Below are positions 34,001 through 45,400 of a DNA stretch of 64,000 nt, one piece after another. Below the pieces are notes generated by a model. That model was not told the DNA's origin. It worked only from the letters and a program-made list of their open reading frames with translations, and made no database searches. The first letter of the stretch is position 1. The number at the start of each line of letters is the position of its first letter. The translations under genes were made by a program, and so were the position numbers. This DNA comes from Haliotis asinina (taxonomy: Eukaryota; Mollusca; Gastropoda; Lepetellida; Haliotidae): NCBI RefSeq assembly GCF_037392515.1, contig NC_090281.1, positions 48,584,645 through 48,648,644 on the forward strand. Direction: 5' to 3'.

Positions 34001-36009
34001 TGCCTCAAATATCTGCCAAGTTTTGCTGAAAGATATTAAATCGCTCCATTTTGAGATTAAGTCAGAATCGTTTCCATGGAAACTGAAAAATGATAACTCA
34101 CAAAAATCTGTAAATAGCAAAAGGCACCACCATGGGTTCTGATTGATATATCTACCAGGTTTTGCAGAAAAATATTGAACGGATTTTGAGTTCTGCTCCG
34201 GAAACGAAGCCCACCCCAACATTAGACGAACACCAAAACGTTTCATGGAAAAACCAAATAATAATAATAATGTCAAAAATCTGTAAACAGCAAAAGGTAC
34301 AACAATAGGTTCAGATTATTATATCTTTCAATTTTGGTCGAAAAATATTGAACGGATTTTGAGTTATGCCCCGGAAACAAAACGGACGGACAGACAGAGA
34401 GACGAGACGTCGACTATATCCCCCCTCATTACGTGCCTGGGGGATAAAAGGGAACAAAACGCAACACCATTAGGCCTTATTGTCTAGTATGCCTGATTTT
34501 GTTTCAACGTCCTTGCCCAAGCTTCCTACCACACCGCAGCCACATTAACCATTTATGTTGACACAGCAGACCTTCAAAAGGTGTTGATAGAAGATGGCTT
34601 GATCAAAAGGTTATGTAAAACTAGAACTACAAAAATGATTAAACGTAAAGCCAAATCTTGACAAATTTGGAAACAAAAGTAGATTCTCAGAGCATCATTT
34701 GGTCAGTATTAATAAGGATAGAAACACCTTTACTTTTAAATCTCCAGAACTGGTCTTATGAAAGTGATAAAATAATCATTGACCATGTTTCAGGTTTTGT
34801 GAACACGTTAATGTCATGGACTGGTTTTGTCACTCTGAGCCGCCTGACGTATTGCGCCTATCTCATTCACCCGATGGTGATCATCTACCAATACATGACA
34901 CACAGGAGCCCCTTCTTCGTATCCGACGTCAACATTGTAAGTTATGGGACCCGGAAGAAGGTCACGGCATTTCATGGAACCTTATGTTGACGTGTTTAAT
35001 TGTACACGTGCATGAAAGCGAATAGGTATTACGACACTGAGTAACTGTGTAGTGATATGTTAATATTCAGTATCGCTTGGGTAACAGTGCCTTTCACGGA
35101 CAAGGTGATTGCATTGTTACAGTAAAGAAATTGTGCTGCGATCGTTTTTGTTTGGTTTGGTTGTTGTTTATTGCTACCTTCAGCAATACTGTAGCTGTAT
35201 GTCGGTGGTCTGTAAATGAAATAAAATGATTTTCCAGCAGGACAATGACCCGAAACATCGTTCAAAGCATTCTCAAGCCTGGTTTTGGGCCCAAAATATG
35301 ACATTATTTGATTTTTCAACCTATAGCCCTGACCTAAATCCAGGAGGGGATTTATGAAGGAAAGTGTCAATAAGAAAAATCTGACAAATATTGCTGAAAT
35401 GAAAGAAGAGGTGGCCCGATATTGGGACAGCGTGGACCACGACTTTCTTACTTCCTTGATCAATAGATTGCGCCGCCGCATTGAATCGTGCATAATTGCC
35501 CATAGTGACTTGACAAAATACTAACTGTTCGCCTGTATTTGATCTGGAGTTCAGTTCTGCTAATATTCACATTTAAAACGTGAGTAATGAGTGAAAAATG
35601 AGTAAAAGATTACAATCTTTAAATTCTCAATAATTTTTGTTTATACTATATGACTGAAAATAAAGCAAGACACATGCCTTCCTGAAGAAGGCAAGCTAAC
35701 GGTAGAACCCGCCATTCTAGCAATTTGCATAATGTATTAGGAATAAAAGATAACATTTCCACAACGTCACTTCTTAGTTTTGAAATAGACTGGCGCTTAA
35801 CTTTTTATTCTCGGCCTATCTAACTGTTTGCTGTGTGTCGTGTCAAGAAATAGTTGCGTACAAAACCGTACGTATTTTCATTTCAGGTGTGCAACTTTCT
35901 CGGATTTCTCGTGATCACCTACGGCCTATCCTTTGTTGTGTCCCTTGTGTTCGAAGCACCGATGATGGGCTTGGAGAAAGCAGTGTTTAAGCGTGAACGA
36001 CGCAACTGA
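19043..36009 (+). CDS. nrf-6: NRF-6-like membrane O-acyltransferase, tandem copy 1 (771 aa)
   Basis: Exons: 19043-19424, 20283-20437, 22094-22190, 23336-23423, 24589-24869, 25890-26069, 26548-26644, 27731-27823, 28887-29052, 30144-30223, 31159-31281, 31933-32053, 32705-32891, 34794-34936, 35887-36009. All phases agree (2316 nt). Signal peptide at 1-19. The lumenal/extracellular NRF domain (about 60-230) has WAL..LDAFGKP, Cys107, 153, 195, 200 and 226, and sequon N109HT. Next come one membrane helix (about 241-262) and an acidic loop. The acyltransferase-3 domain (about 345-760) has many membrane helices, the R-X10-H motif (R374, H385) and SRLTYCAYLIHP. The family moves acyl groups across or at membranes; C. 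elegans nrf-6 affects yolk/lipid and drug uptake. The substrate here is unknown. The in-frame extension before the ATG is not conserved in the other copies. Confidence 0.93.
19900..20095 (+). mobile_element. SINE remnant, intron 1 of copy 1
   Basis: Head ATCAACCTGTGCTTGTCGTAAGAG and 3' end CCATATAGCTGGAATATTGCTGAG match the family seen at 2463-2735; the (ACTC)n tail is lost. The same remnant is at about 40325-40515 in copy 2 and about 61400-61565 in copy 3, so it predates the duplications. Confidence 0.7.
22741..22969. mobile_element. Hairpin element with 8-bp target duplication (hAT-type MITE), intron 3 of copy 1
   Basis: The two halves are inverted copies: it starts CACAGGGGCTTGTATCG and ends with the complement, and the inverted match continues inward for about 70 bp. 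The left arm is partly duplicated (a block of about 68 bp with GTTCGAAAGACAT occurs twice). The flanks GTATTATC (22733-22740) and GCATTATC (22970-22977) form an 8-bp duplication with one mismatch. Copy 2 has the single uninterrupted site GCATTATC at 42697-42704. It has no coding capacity. Confidence 0.8.
22995..23215 (+). mobile_element. SINE remnant, intron 3 of copy 1
   Basis: The order AAGATCCGGGTT, CAACCCACGCTTG, GTTGATCACTTGATTGTTTGG and ATTGTTGAGTGCAGCGTTG follows the non-tRNA-headed SINE family of this window. The tail has decayed to CAACAAGC. The copy 2 counterpart is at about 42735-42955. Confidence 0.7.
24050..24480. repeat. Degenerate tandem repeat, intron 4 of copy 1 (unit about 26 bp)
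   Basis: Variants of TTATGAACAATATTCATATCAGGCA recur across about 430 bp, with more decayed units toward the left. The matching array in copy 2 is at about 43730-44110. Confidence 0.7.
25385..25490 (+). mobile_element. SINE 3' fragment, intron 5 of copy 1
   Basis: GATCACTGGACTAACTGTC and TTGGAATATTGCTGGGTGCGGC, followed by an ACAACAA end, match the 3' half of the SINE family. The copy 2 counterpart is at about 45025-45128. Confidence 0.6.
25579..25889 (+). repeat. 52-bp minisatellite before exon 6, copy 1 (about 5 units)
   Basis: Units start AACCATCTCCCAGG at 25579, 25631, 25683, 25735 and 25787. A degenerate sixth begins near 25838 and the true exon 6 (AACGG) begins at 25890, still in register. 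Each unit ends with TTCTCTGTCTACAG, closely matching the real acceptor TTCTCTTTCTGCAG. The first unit is preceded by a T-rich tract and TTTACAG. Confidence 0.92.
26455..26533 (+). mobile_element. SINE 3' fragment abutting exon 7 of copy 1
   Basis: GTGTGAAGCCCATGCCAGGTG, CCGTGATATTAATGGAATATTG and a TTACTCACCCA tail identify the tRNA-headed SINE family. The tail ends about 15 bp before the exon 7 acceptor at 26548. The same arrangement exists in copy 2 (47599-47680). Confidence 0.65.
26645..26786 (+). mobile_element. tRNA-headed SINE, intron 7 of copy 1, interrupted at its tail
   Basis: An A-box-like GGTAGTACAGTGGTTAAAGG and a B-box-like TCGATTCCCC are followed by ATGTGTGAAGCCC-type sequence and TGATATTGCTAAAAG. 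It starts directly at the exon 7 donor. The tail is cut by the foldback element at 26787. Copy 2 has the uninterrupted form at about 47793-47935. Confidence 0.75.
26787..27479. mobile_element. Foldback element with about 230-bp inverted arms, intron 7 of copy 1 only
   Basis: It begins AGGCCCACCTAAGTAATTG and ends with the near-complement (27479). The arms are 26787-27017 and about 27239-27479, around a 221-bp spacer. The arms are GC-richer than the surroundings and contain repeated TCCGATATGGCC-type motifs; the right arm has a small extra block. No transposase is present. Copy 2 has the empty site CAATAACACTGAATAAGG at about 47926. No clear target duplication is seen, so the superfamily is open. 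Confidence 0.85.
27913..28072 (+). mobile_element. tRNA-headed SINE, intron 8 of copy 1
   Basis: GGTATGGTAGCCGAATGGTCATG and GGGATCGACTGCC give A- and B-box-like signals. Then come AAAATGTGTGAAGCCC, ATGATATTGCTGGAAT and a decayed TCACTAATTCACTC tail. It is shared with copy 2 (48373-48532), so it is older than the duplication. Confidence 0.8.
28401..28484. repeat. Short palindromic element, intron 8 of copy 1
   Basis: GGCCCCATTTCACGAAACTA at the left and TAGCTTTGTGAAACGAGGTC at the right are inverted copies, enclosing a smaller TACGACTGTCGTA palindrome. The same hairpin is in copy 2 at about 48863-48946. This compact type of MITE recurs in molluscan introns (from memory). Confidence 0.6.
29495..30093. 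mobile_element. MITE with TA flanks, intron 9 of copy 1
   Basis: A perfect inverted repeat of about 20 bp bounds 599 bp: CTGGCAAACAAGGATAAG at 29495 and its complement ending at 30093. The copy 2 version (49953-50529) is flanked by TA on both sides, which suggests a Tc1/mariner or Harbinger-type source. A 136-codon open frame inside (29715-30125) overruns the element's right end and matches no family I know; I treat it as chance. Confidence 0.75.
31445..31810. repeat. 42-bp minisatellite, intron 11 of copy 1
   Basis: About eight units of TACGTGGATGAAAGTATCGT followed by CTACGTAGGTATGAGTATAT-type sequence. The unit length is a multiple of three, so it gives a long but meaningless open frame of YVDES-type repeats. 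Each unit contains TACGTA palindromes. The array is also in copy 2 with different internal units. Confidence 0.9.
32150..32280 (-). mobile_element. tRNA-headed SINE, minus strand, intron 12 of copy 1
   Basis: On the minus strand the head GGCCGCCTAGTGGCCAAAAT and the B-box GGGTTCGATTCC are nearly canonical. Then come CATGGGTACATTGTGTGAAGCC and TGATATTGCAGGAATG. This is the best preserved tRNA head in the window. The copy 2 counterpart is at 52555-52676. Confidence 0.85.
32368..32680 (+). mobile_element. SINE with long (ACTC)n tail next to exon 13, copy 1
   Basis: Core GACACATGTCATCGGTTCCC, then CCGCCGCCATATTGC and a tail of about 25 uninterrupted ACTC units (about 32582-32680). The tail ends only about 24 bp before exon 13 (32705). 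Copy 2 keeps just a six-unit tail (about 52727-52750), the SINE body having been lost there. Confidence 0.85.
33000..34450. repeat. Degenerate tandem array, unit about 130-180 bp, intron 13 of copy 1
   Basis: Blocks with GTTTCCATGGAAAC, TCTGTAAATAGCAAAAGGCACC and TCTGCCAAGTTTTGCTGAAAG recur about six to seven times. A longer segment beginning CATCTGACAGTTACTTGATG occurs at about 32987 and again at about 33768. The stretch ends in GACTATATCCCC and GTGCCTGGGGGATAA. Copy 2 retains only the edges (about 53090-53190 and 53525-53660). Confidence 0.7.
35235..35650 (+). pseudogene. Tc1 transposase 3' fragment, intron 14 of copy 1
   Basis: The fragment opens at the second catalytic Asp region (QDNDPKHRSKH). 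It continues through TYSPDLNP to SDLTKY and a stop at 35524, followed by a right inverted repeat (AATTCTCAATAATTTTTG...). The catalytic Glu motif is destroyed and a stop follows it (NPGGDL). It is a relative of the intact element at 11826-13122, with similar C-terminal sequence. The copy 2 counterpart is at 54433-54847. Confidence 0.85.
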
Positions 36010-36279
36010 ACTGAAGACATCATTCGTGAACAGTTACTAGGAGTTCATTTATGCATGTACATTTGAGTTATTGGTGAATTGTAATTGCCACATTGTCTTT
36101 CAAAATGTCACCTTATGCTTAAGGTTTTTCGAAACTGTTTTACACAGTATCACAAAATTTAATGCTTTACTGTGAATGAACATTGTGAGAATCATTTTCT
36201 TCAAACATTTTGCTATTCATGTTAATGCTTATTGTGATGAACAAAGCCAATCTGTAATGTTTGTGAGAGTTTATTGAAA

Positions 36280-36490
36280 GGAGGATGTTCAGGGTCAGTA
36301 AGGGCGGCACCTAACGTTTGAATGCTTTGCATGATTAGCAAGTTGTTCTGGGTCGGTAAGAGCGGTACTTGACGTCTTAATGAACAGGAGGGTGTTCTGG
36401 ATCAGTAAGACCAGTGCTTAACGTTTTAACGAACAGCGGGTTGTTCTGGGTCGGTAAGCGCGGTACTAAACGTTTAAATGAAAAGGAGGA
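36280..36490. repeat. Tandem repeat of about 49-65 bp in the 3' region of copy 1
   Basis: About four imperfect units of GGGTTGTTCTGGGTCGGTAAG followed by GCGGTACTTAACGTTTTAACGAACA. It lies 270 bp beyond the stop codon, probably in the 3' UTR. Copy 2 carries a more regular 49-bp version. Confidence 0.85.
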
Positions 36491-37265
36491 TGTTCCTTGT
36501 CCCGGAGACAGATTCACGTTACTCATGTGGTTGAACAGGTGGCTAAGCGATACCGTGAACCATCTTGTGCCGAACGTATGAATATCTCGAAGACAAAGCT
36601 TGGTTGCATATTCCATTTTAGTTCTGGTATGTCGAAAGTGGGACATCACGATGCAGTTCTACAATGCGTTTTGACTGTATTTACCAACTGATTCTATCAA
36701 AGACGTAATCCGTCGTTGTACTTTCTCACAGCATGTTCGTTATACGGCATGACCGGCAATGTCATCTACAATTAAGTTGTTCACTGTTCACGAGTGCTCA
36801 GTGAACATTGCATTTATCTTACCGAACACATCAGTGATAATTTTGAACTGCTTGAAACACGGTACCGATTCTTCACGATCGCTAGAATTTACAGACAAGA
36901 AAAACTGATTTAGTGTTGTTTCCCTTCCACCGATTTGCATTCGCAACACATCGGTAATTCCTGTACATCATACGAGATTCAATGATACTCGTGATACTAC
37001 CACGAAATACCAACAGGGTGCGGCATTCCCAGCGGGATACATTGAAAAGTTACTCGCTTGTAAGCGAGGTACATTGTAAATAATAGAAGAGCGTTCAGCC
37101 AATCAAAAAAGCGACATTAGTGTGTGAGGTAAGATGAATGTGGAAGTTGCCTCATCTTAACGACGAATGTTGATATTCCAGATACTTGCTTTATTGTTCA
37201 AAATATTATGTTCTTGATGAAATCGGCATCAACATTGATATGTTTTGTATATAGTGAATGTTCTT

Positions 37266-37271
37266 AATAAA
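37266..37271 (+). promoter_or_regulatory. Candidate polyadenylation signal, copy 1
   Basis: AATAAA follows GAATGTTCTT, about 1.26 kb past the stop. The same motif and context are in copy 2 at 56538-56543. Earlier weaker signals are possible. Confidence 0.4.
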
Positions 37272-39142
37272 ATATATATTTCAAAAATATGGAGTTACTC
37301 ATGAACGGTTTTCTAAATAGTGTTTCAACAGACAACGGTAACTTATGATATTCAACTTTAATCTTTCATTGTTACGTTACCATTTAAGTAAGACACTGTC
37401 AATTAAGTCAATAAACAGTGTCCTTTCCAATACGTGTTACGTCACTGCACATACAGTCAAACCACTTCGACCTCGTAGCCCTGATATACTGCATACTAGC
37501 GTGTGTGCCTTCTTATATAAGTTGACTCGTGGAGATCCGGGTGTACACTGGTCTTCAGTAACCCAAGTTTGTCGTAAGAGGCGAATAACTGGCACGGGTG
37601 GTCAGACTCACTGACTTTGTTAACCCGTAGAACTTGAAGTCAAGGTGCCAGCAAGTTGCTTGTTGAATGCATGGTAAATATAAGAATTACTATATAAGTA
37701 AGAATACATATACTTAACTGCCCTGCACATATCCATGACAACGGTGCCAGTCGCTACATAAAAAATAAGTTTCACAAGATGACTTAGTGTGGCAAGACAA
37801 TAGTCGCAATACATTTTACTACAGAACAATCGTTTAAAACTATGAGAAATACATTTGCATATTAATAGGGAATTTTTAGCTTATTTGCGATTCTGGTAAT
37901 GGCATCGACAAGCGTTTTGTATTCAGTATCAATAACCTCTGCAAGCACCAGAAAAATGTTCAAGCATAGTCGAATTACGTCAGTTGCTATGCACAGATAG
38001 AGAATTCTAAGGCTGTCTTAACAGTTTGACGATAGCGAATCCTCATAATTTTCCCTTACCAACAGCACATTTAAATCTGAGAATATTATTCGAAGCAGGA
38101 TAAAACGCTCATAGTTTCATAATACATCGCTATTATTGATTTGCATTACATGGGGATTAGCTCAGTAGTTATAACAGTGAAACAATTGCAACGTGCAGTA
38201 CGTGATGAGTGTTAACTTTGATCAACGCTACTTGGTTCTCGGTGTTATGCTGATATGGTGGTATCCTGGCTCGATGGTATGGTGGTATCCTGGTTCAATG
38301 GTATACTTTTATTTTTATATCCCTTTACGGTGGTATCCTAGTATGCTGGTATCCTAATATGGTGATATGCTGTTACGGTGATATGCTTCTGTGTTGGTAT
38401 CCTATTATATAATGGTATGACGATATCTAGGGAAGGTGGTCTGTATTACAAGTATTCACACATTAGAACGAAGCGGCACTTCGTCAAACGTTTATTTGAT
38501 TAGTTGTCACATACAGTGGACGGTGTATGCACACCAGCTTTTACGTCTATACTCCCATCAACGAATAAGATATCTGTGAATTTACCGGAGATCAGTTCCT
38601 GTTCGCCTGAATGCAAAATATCTCAAAACGAGTTATTACTTCCAGCACGAATGGCCTGCAAGGTTCAAACAAGCTAGCTGACTTCTTCATTTTCGATAGT
38701 TGCATAAGGTCTTTCAATTTTGCATAAAGAAGACATCTGTTTGAGGAGAATCATTTGTTATAAGACGCATTGTCAACAATAAGGAAATCGAAAAGTAGTA
38801 AGCACTCTTTGTATGGAGATACGTTTTCGGCAGTTTTACTTCATAGCCACCTTCCTGTACGATAACGCAGAATGTCTTTTTTAACCGAAAATCATTCGCT
38901 CATTAGCCTACACACGATACAGTTAGATTATATTCCAAGATATTAGTCATCCCTCCCTTCGTCACTATCGTGTATATCTAACCGAGTACAGCTAAGTGCA
39001 TATCGGCGACGGAGGGAGGCAGGGTCGCCCAGATTTTAAGGCACTCGTCATTCGAAAAACGTAGTGATTTGGCAGGGGTCAAACCCCGGAAACCACACCG
39101 TTCTCCAACTTTCTACTGCACCATTCTACCCCCCTCAAAGTG
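37272..39142. other. Spacer between copy 1 and copy 2
   Basis: No gene recognised. A SINE head fragment lies at about 37530-37620 (GTCGTAAGAGGCGAATAACTGG). A degenerate repeat of GGTGGTATCCTGG/GGTATGCTG units is at about 38255-38420. A tRNA-5'-half-like GGGGATTAGCTCAGTAG is at 38153. The whole spacer recurs between copy 2 and copy 3 (56544-58636). Confidence 0.6.
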
Positions 39143-39148
39143 TATAAA
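39143..39148 (+). promoter_or_regulatory. Candidate TATA box, NRF-6-like copy 2
   Basis: TATAAA lies 325 bp before the ATG at 39468, in the same context as copies 1 and 3. Confidence 0.5.
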
Positions 39149-39467
39149 CATGCATTCCTATGTTGACCTAGCGGCATTCAGATGACAGTCACACGAAGAA
39201 GGGATGTGTCACTGCTCTTGCACAACTGGTTATCAATTTTGTTGTGGACAGCTTATCACTACGTTTGTCCTACATGGAGAGATAAATAACATATAGCACG
39301 GGCATAGCACTGATTCGTACACATATATCATCATCGCTTAGGCATAATAACTCCCACCTCGAGTGAATGTTTCATTTGGCTGTGTCTACGCAGATATTGT
39401 TTGCTGACTGTGAGCTTGTGGCAAAAGGGACACACTCCATAAACAGGTTGTTGTTGTTTCAGCCACT

Positions 39468-42400
39468 ATGTTGAAATTGCTGCTGTTAGTGACCTTTCTT
39501 TGCTGCGTAGGTACGTTATTGGGTCAAGAGGATGCGTATCTTGACATAGAACAGAACCACAGACGGTTAAACGAGAATTTTGAGTCTCGACGTGTTGTAA
39601 ACATAGTCATAGATACTGTATCAAAGAAATTGTTTAGTATCGGAGAAAGTGTAGACAGGAAAAGCGAGGCGATTCAGAGAGGAGAGATCGATGGCGAGGC
39701 TGAAAGTGATGCAGTTTTCGACAATCCCCAGGGGGATGGAAATCTCCGCCAGATGCTAGGGAGTCTTCAGGACACACGAGATGTATGTATCAACCATACC
39801 CAGCAAGTGATCACTGCCGTTATGGAAAACAAAAACTGGGCTCTACAGAGTAAGTATATTTCATCCAGATGTGACAACTGTAGCTACAAGCAAACTCTTG
39901 CATTCGATATTGAATATGTGCATTTCACTGAGTAACACCTGCCTTAGAAATCGTTGAAGGAGTCATGTCCAGTGGTGCTGAGCCCAAAGTATCACTTGGG
40001 GAAACTGGTACGTCACACTGTACACAATGGGGAGCCACCCACATAGTCACGGGTTTCACCGTTCCTCATGAACTAAGTCGGAGATGATAACAAGTGGGTT
40101 TCGTTGACGGAAACACAGGTCATGACTTAACTATGAGGTCATGATGACCTACAACAGTGTCATGACTACACGTACAGTTTGTAACACAGTCTACCCGTCT
40201 GACCTATTTTCTGTTCGGGCCATAGAGGGTTCTGGTTAAGAATCTCTATTTGCTGTCAAACACAGCATCGATGAACACTCAAGCTATAGTAAAGAAACGG
40301 TGGGTATGGGACAGACATGCCCGTCACGATCCTGCTTAGAATTGGTCTTCATCAACCTGTGCTTGTCGTAAGAGGCGAGAGGGGTCGGTCATTCTGACTT
40401 GGTTGACGTCGTCACATCCCAGCTGTTTATCACTGAATTCTCTGGTTCAGATCCAGCCAAATACAGATAGCGGCCATATAGCTGGAATATTGCTGAGTGT
40501 TGCGTTACTCAACAAGCAAACTGAAACATGTGAGAGACTGAAGTTATGAACACTGGTTGAGACAACTGCATACTATAATATTGGCTGGTATATATCTACT
40601 TCCAGCTAATGTTTTTAGGATTCGTATAGTCCATGTTCACGATAATAGACTCAAACGTGTCATAAAACTAATACTGATATTTGACCACTGGCATATTTAC
40701 AGTGCTGGATGCGTTCGGTAAGCCTGGCAGTGGCATTCTGAAGGGAGAACTCAAATGGCTGGGATCATTTGATGAATGTATTGGAGTCATCACCAATAGG
40801 ACTGAGGTGGACTTCGGTGCCACGTATTGCACAGCTCTCATGCAGCCCCCCAATCAGGTAGGCGACCAAACTGTTCAATATTTGATAAATAACCAAAGAA
40901 AACCAGGTTTTGTCGTTAAATATTTCACCATCGTTTGAAAATTTCATGTAAAACAAGTTCAGCAAAATATTAATTCCAGATAATGACTTTGAGGCAGGTT
41001 GTCTCAATGCACAGTGACTTAATCTGTGTTCCCCACACTTCACGCGCAAACAACGTTGCAGTGAAGAATACGCGTACACGCCTGATGAATCGTAGTCTGG
41101 ATATAGCACTATCTGAGCACTGGCACAGCTGAACCTCATCATCACAATACAGTTTTACCTCCTCAGAGTGCTTATTACATTCTAGTGTCTCAGTGCCTAC
41201 GCCAACCATTCTTGGTCATTCGCCTGATCAGGTTCCAGCCATCACTCTCAGCTGAGGTAAAGATGCAGAGTTGGACTTTTGTAGTGGCGCCCGGATTATT
41301 GTCTGGTTAGAGAATACTCACGGGAAGATGATCAAAGATGAGGCCATGTAAGAGATATCGCCGTTTCTCTTTAGAAGAAATTAGGGAAAATTCGGAAGCT
41401 CATCCCTGCCTCTGAACAAATGTGCACAGCACTGACATGCTACCAAATAATCAGCCTCTCCAGTACATGCTATCAGAACAGACAGAATCAAATTCCATAG
41501 CACATCAGTGATAACGACTCGGTACATGTGTCTGTGTGCATTCAATTACTGACTCATGACTGGATCATCCAAGTGAGTACTACACTGGAGCTGAATAAGA
41601 GTCATTTGCTCTGCAGCGCACTTGTAAGGCAATTCAGCTGATCCACTTGTCGATCATTTTCAGGTATCTGTGGTTCTACACCGGTTTCAAGAATAACTGT
41701 TTGTAAAGAAAAGAACGAAATATGTCACCATGGTCCTGGATAGAAGACTATAATGACTGTGTCCAATATTATTTTTGATTATAGAGCACTCACTTGTGTT
41801 GCAAAATTTTAGTACGACTACGAAACCTAAAGAAAAAACTCTGGCTACAAACAACGATAGCGTTTTCCCCTTTGAAAACTAAATGGTTACTTCTTCAATA
41901 TCTGATATGATCAGCCTTCTTTTATCATCAGATTTTTACGTGAACTCTAATTAATCTTCGACTCACAGTAACTTCCCGATTTCTGTTTTACTGCAGACTA
42001 GCCTAGTAGACCCCACCCAACTCGCCATCACTCTCGGACTATGCATGCCAGACACCTGCACAGGCCAAGACGTCTCCGCCATTGCCACAGACCGTAAAAT
42101 ATCACCTTTTCCTTCCAAACATTCCAAGGCACAATAAACCATGCCACAAAACTGCCTTAGCGAAGCATCAGCCGTTGCTCCTTCTATAAGTTCGTGTCCT
42201 TCATTCTTCCATGCATGAATCATCAACCAAGTCCACCTCAACGGCATTGGTCAGTTCAGTAGCCATTATGGACATGTGGACAATACATATTACAGCTTGT
42301 TTCTCTAGTTCGCATTGACAGAACAATTCGCCATACTACAGTTCAAGCAAACCTTTGATGCATATTTTGTCGTGTACATCTATGCCCCAATCATACGAGT

Positions 42401-45400
42401 GGCCGAATTAAAATTAAATTTATGGTCTCTTCGCAGTAATTCAGCTATATATTGGTACTAACCACAAAATCAAATTAAATCATTAAATCAAATCGCCCGT
42501 TTGCTACGAATTAGGTCTAGCGTTACAAGGTGGGTTTTGGATATTTACGCTGGTTTAAAATCCAGCAATATCGTGGCTAGGACACCAGAAATGTATTTCT
42601 GGTGCAAACTAGCGTTTGGTGTGACTTGAGAACTCTTCATTCATTCTGTGTCCTGGTCCCGGATCAAGTCCATTACGGCGATTACAGAAATATGTTGCAT
42701 TATCACTCTTCCATTGCTTCCCGTGAAGATCCGGGTTAGAATTGATCCTCAGGATCTTCAGCAACCCACGCTTGTCCTTGGACTCGAGTAATAAGGTCGA
42801 GTTTAGACTGGTTAACAACGTCATCGTATCCCAATTTGCGTAGATTAATGCCTATGTTGTTGATCACTTGATTGTTTGGTCCAAACTAGATTATTAAAGA
42901 CTCCCTACAGGTAAAATATTGTTGAGTGCAGCGTTGATCAACAAGCAATCACATAAATTCAGGGTCGTTATAATGCACATAATATTGAATAACGGAAGTA
43001 GAATGGATCCTAAATAGTGACATATTCGATCCTTTATTGACTGGACCTTTTTCTACTGTTAGTGCTGATGTCTCAGAACATAGCCCTGCTGGCGAGTGTT
43101 ACCTGTTATCAGAAGGACTTCCCTCTAGACGCGGATGCTATAGTCGCCATGTAAGTGAGACTTCGTCCAATTTCATAAAAATCAACGATGTTGTACTCCG
43201 ATAGGAAACCTGTGCTTGAAGATCAGAAATTTGATTTACGAAGCCGGTTAGCGGACGGCAAGTAGTCTATGTGCTAGGCACAACCATGCAATACTTTCGG
43301 ATCTATTTAGGGTTGATTTCTGTATCTAGGTAACAAACATATACGGTCAGTTCAGAATGGCGCATTACTTAGCTTACTATCTGAAGAATATTTTGTTGGA
43401 TTTCCCCCTTGGATTCAGGTGACTGGGTCTTTTATGAAGGATTTGTGACACTTTGACGTAGACGATTTACGTGTATTCCTTACAAAGCCAGTACAGAAGA
43501 TACAACCAAAGCCATCGTAACTAAAGTGCGAGTACCACAGTAGGATTGCTTAATGCATCCAAATAAACCAGAAACGCGGCTGCGTATGCTCCGAGTGTTT
43601 GGGTGAAGTATACCATCAAGTTTTTGATGTAATAACTTAGAAAGTTACCATTTGAAAACATATATATTCTTTACGTTTATTTGTTCAAGGTATTAAGAAG
43701 AAAAAATTCTTAGCAACCTTATTCATACCATGTATCATGACGAACAATGGTCACCATGCATTATAGAAACAGTATTTACACCATGCATTATACAAGAGAT
43801 AATCACACCATGCATTTTCTGACCAAGTTTCACGCCCTGTATCAAAGGCAACTGCACTATGCAGTATGTGAACAATATTCACATCATACATTATATGAAC
43901 CATTCACATCATTACGTCATGTGAATAGTATTCATACAATGTGAAACAAGGAAAATATTCACACTGCATTAAATGAACAATATTTATATCACGCATTTTA
44001 TGAACAATATTCATATCAGGCATTTAATGAATAATATTCACACCATGTATCATAAGGACATTGTTCACAATACAATATATAAACAATATTCCCCATGCTT
44101 TGCAGGAAACAATACTCATTTTGTGCATAATTGCACAGATGATTCTAGGATAGGATAAGTCTACACAAAAGGAAATACATGTATGAATATGAGTTGTGAT
44201 TAACTGTATGATTTTGGTTCATTTCAGTGTCATTTGTTCAGTATTTGGTGTGCTGGTCATTCTTGGAACAGGGTATGACGTCATAGTCATTCAAATGCGC
44301 AAAGGTGATTTTTTCAAGACGAGTGATAAATCCACTGGAGCGGCAGTACCAGGCGATGGCAAAGAAGTAGCTGACTCTGAAAAGGTCCCACTGCTATCAG
44401 AATCAACTTCTGTGAGCATTGAAGATGCTCAGGCGGTACAAGAAAATGGACAGGACCGTCTGCCCGACCAACGACAAACCACCAGTAAACCACAAGACCA
44501 AAAATCGGGTAATAATTTGGAACTTTTGTCACGAGTGTCGATTTCCCGCTTATATGAGAAATCTGCAATGTCTTCGTTTGTACATCAGTCGCGTAACTGG
44601 ACAGTTCATTTCAACTACGTAAGAGAGTGTGAAAAAGATAAGTCAGTGATTGATAGTTGAGCACCGTTCAATGTCTTCGGAGTCAGATGAAGTACAGCCA
44701 TTTGTCGCGATATATGTTTTGATATCCATCGTATTTCGTGATTGTATTGGCAATAATATCAACAGCACGGCGAGAATTAATGGATGTCAACTTCTTACTT
44801 GAGGAACGCGATGTTGGGGAGTATATTCTTAATCCTTTCTCAGACAAATGTGCAAGAAATACAAGGGTAGTCAGTAGCTAAAGTGATATATATTATATTT
44901 TTCTCCCAATTTTGATCCAACACGTGTTCACCCATGGACACGATACGCTTGAAGTATCACACACAAATTACAGGGAATATGGTGCAAAGTGATCAAAGTT
45001 GCTGATGTCAAGTGTCATACTGTTCATATTGATCACTGGACTAACTGTCATATCCACATTCAATTATTTACTCATTGGTGTCATATACTTGGAATATTGC
45101 TGAGTGCGGCATTAAACAACAAATAACACCCATGGTTATAAATCTTTCAAACTTTCCTCCAGAACTATCTGCAGAACTTGTATGTATTCTCCTGTCATGC
45201 TTTTTTTTTATTTACAGAACCATCTCCTAGTCTGTGGTTTAAGAGGTTGTTAGCATTCTCTGTCTACAGAACCATCTCCCAGGCTGTAGTGTGAGAGGTT
45301 GTTAGCATTCTCTGTCCATCGAACCATCTCCCAGGCTGTAGTTTGAGAGGTTGTTAGCATTCTCTGTCTACAGAACCTTCTCCCAGGCTGTAGTTTGAGA

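Noticed and set aside
38153-38178. Possible tRNA starting GGGGATTAGCTCAGTAG (also near 57500)
   Set aside because: Only a 5'-half resemblance; no T-arm or pairing acceptor end follows.
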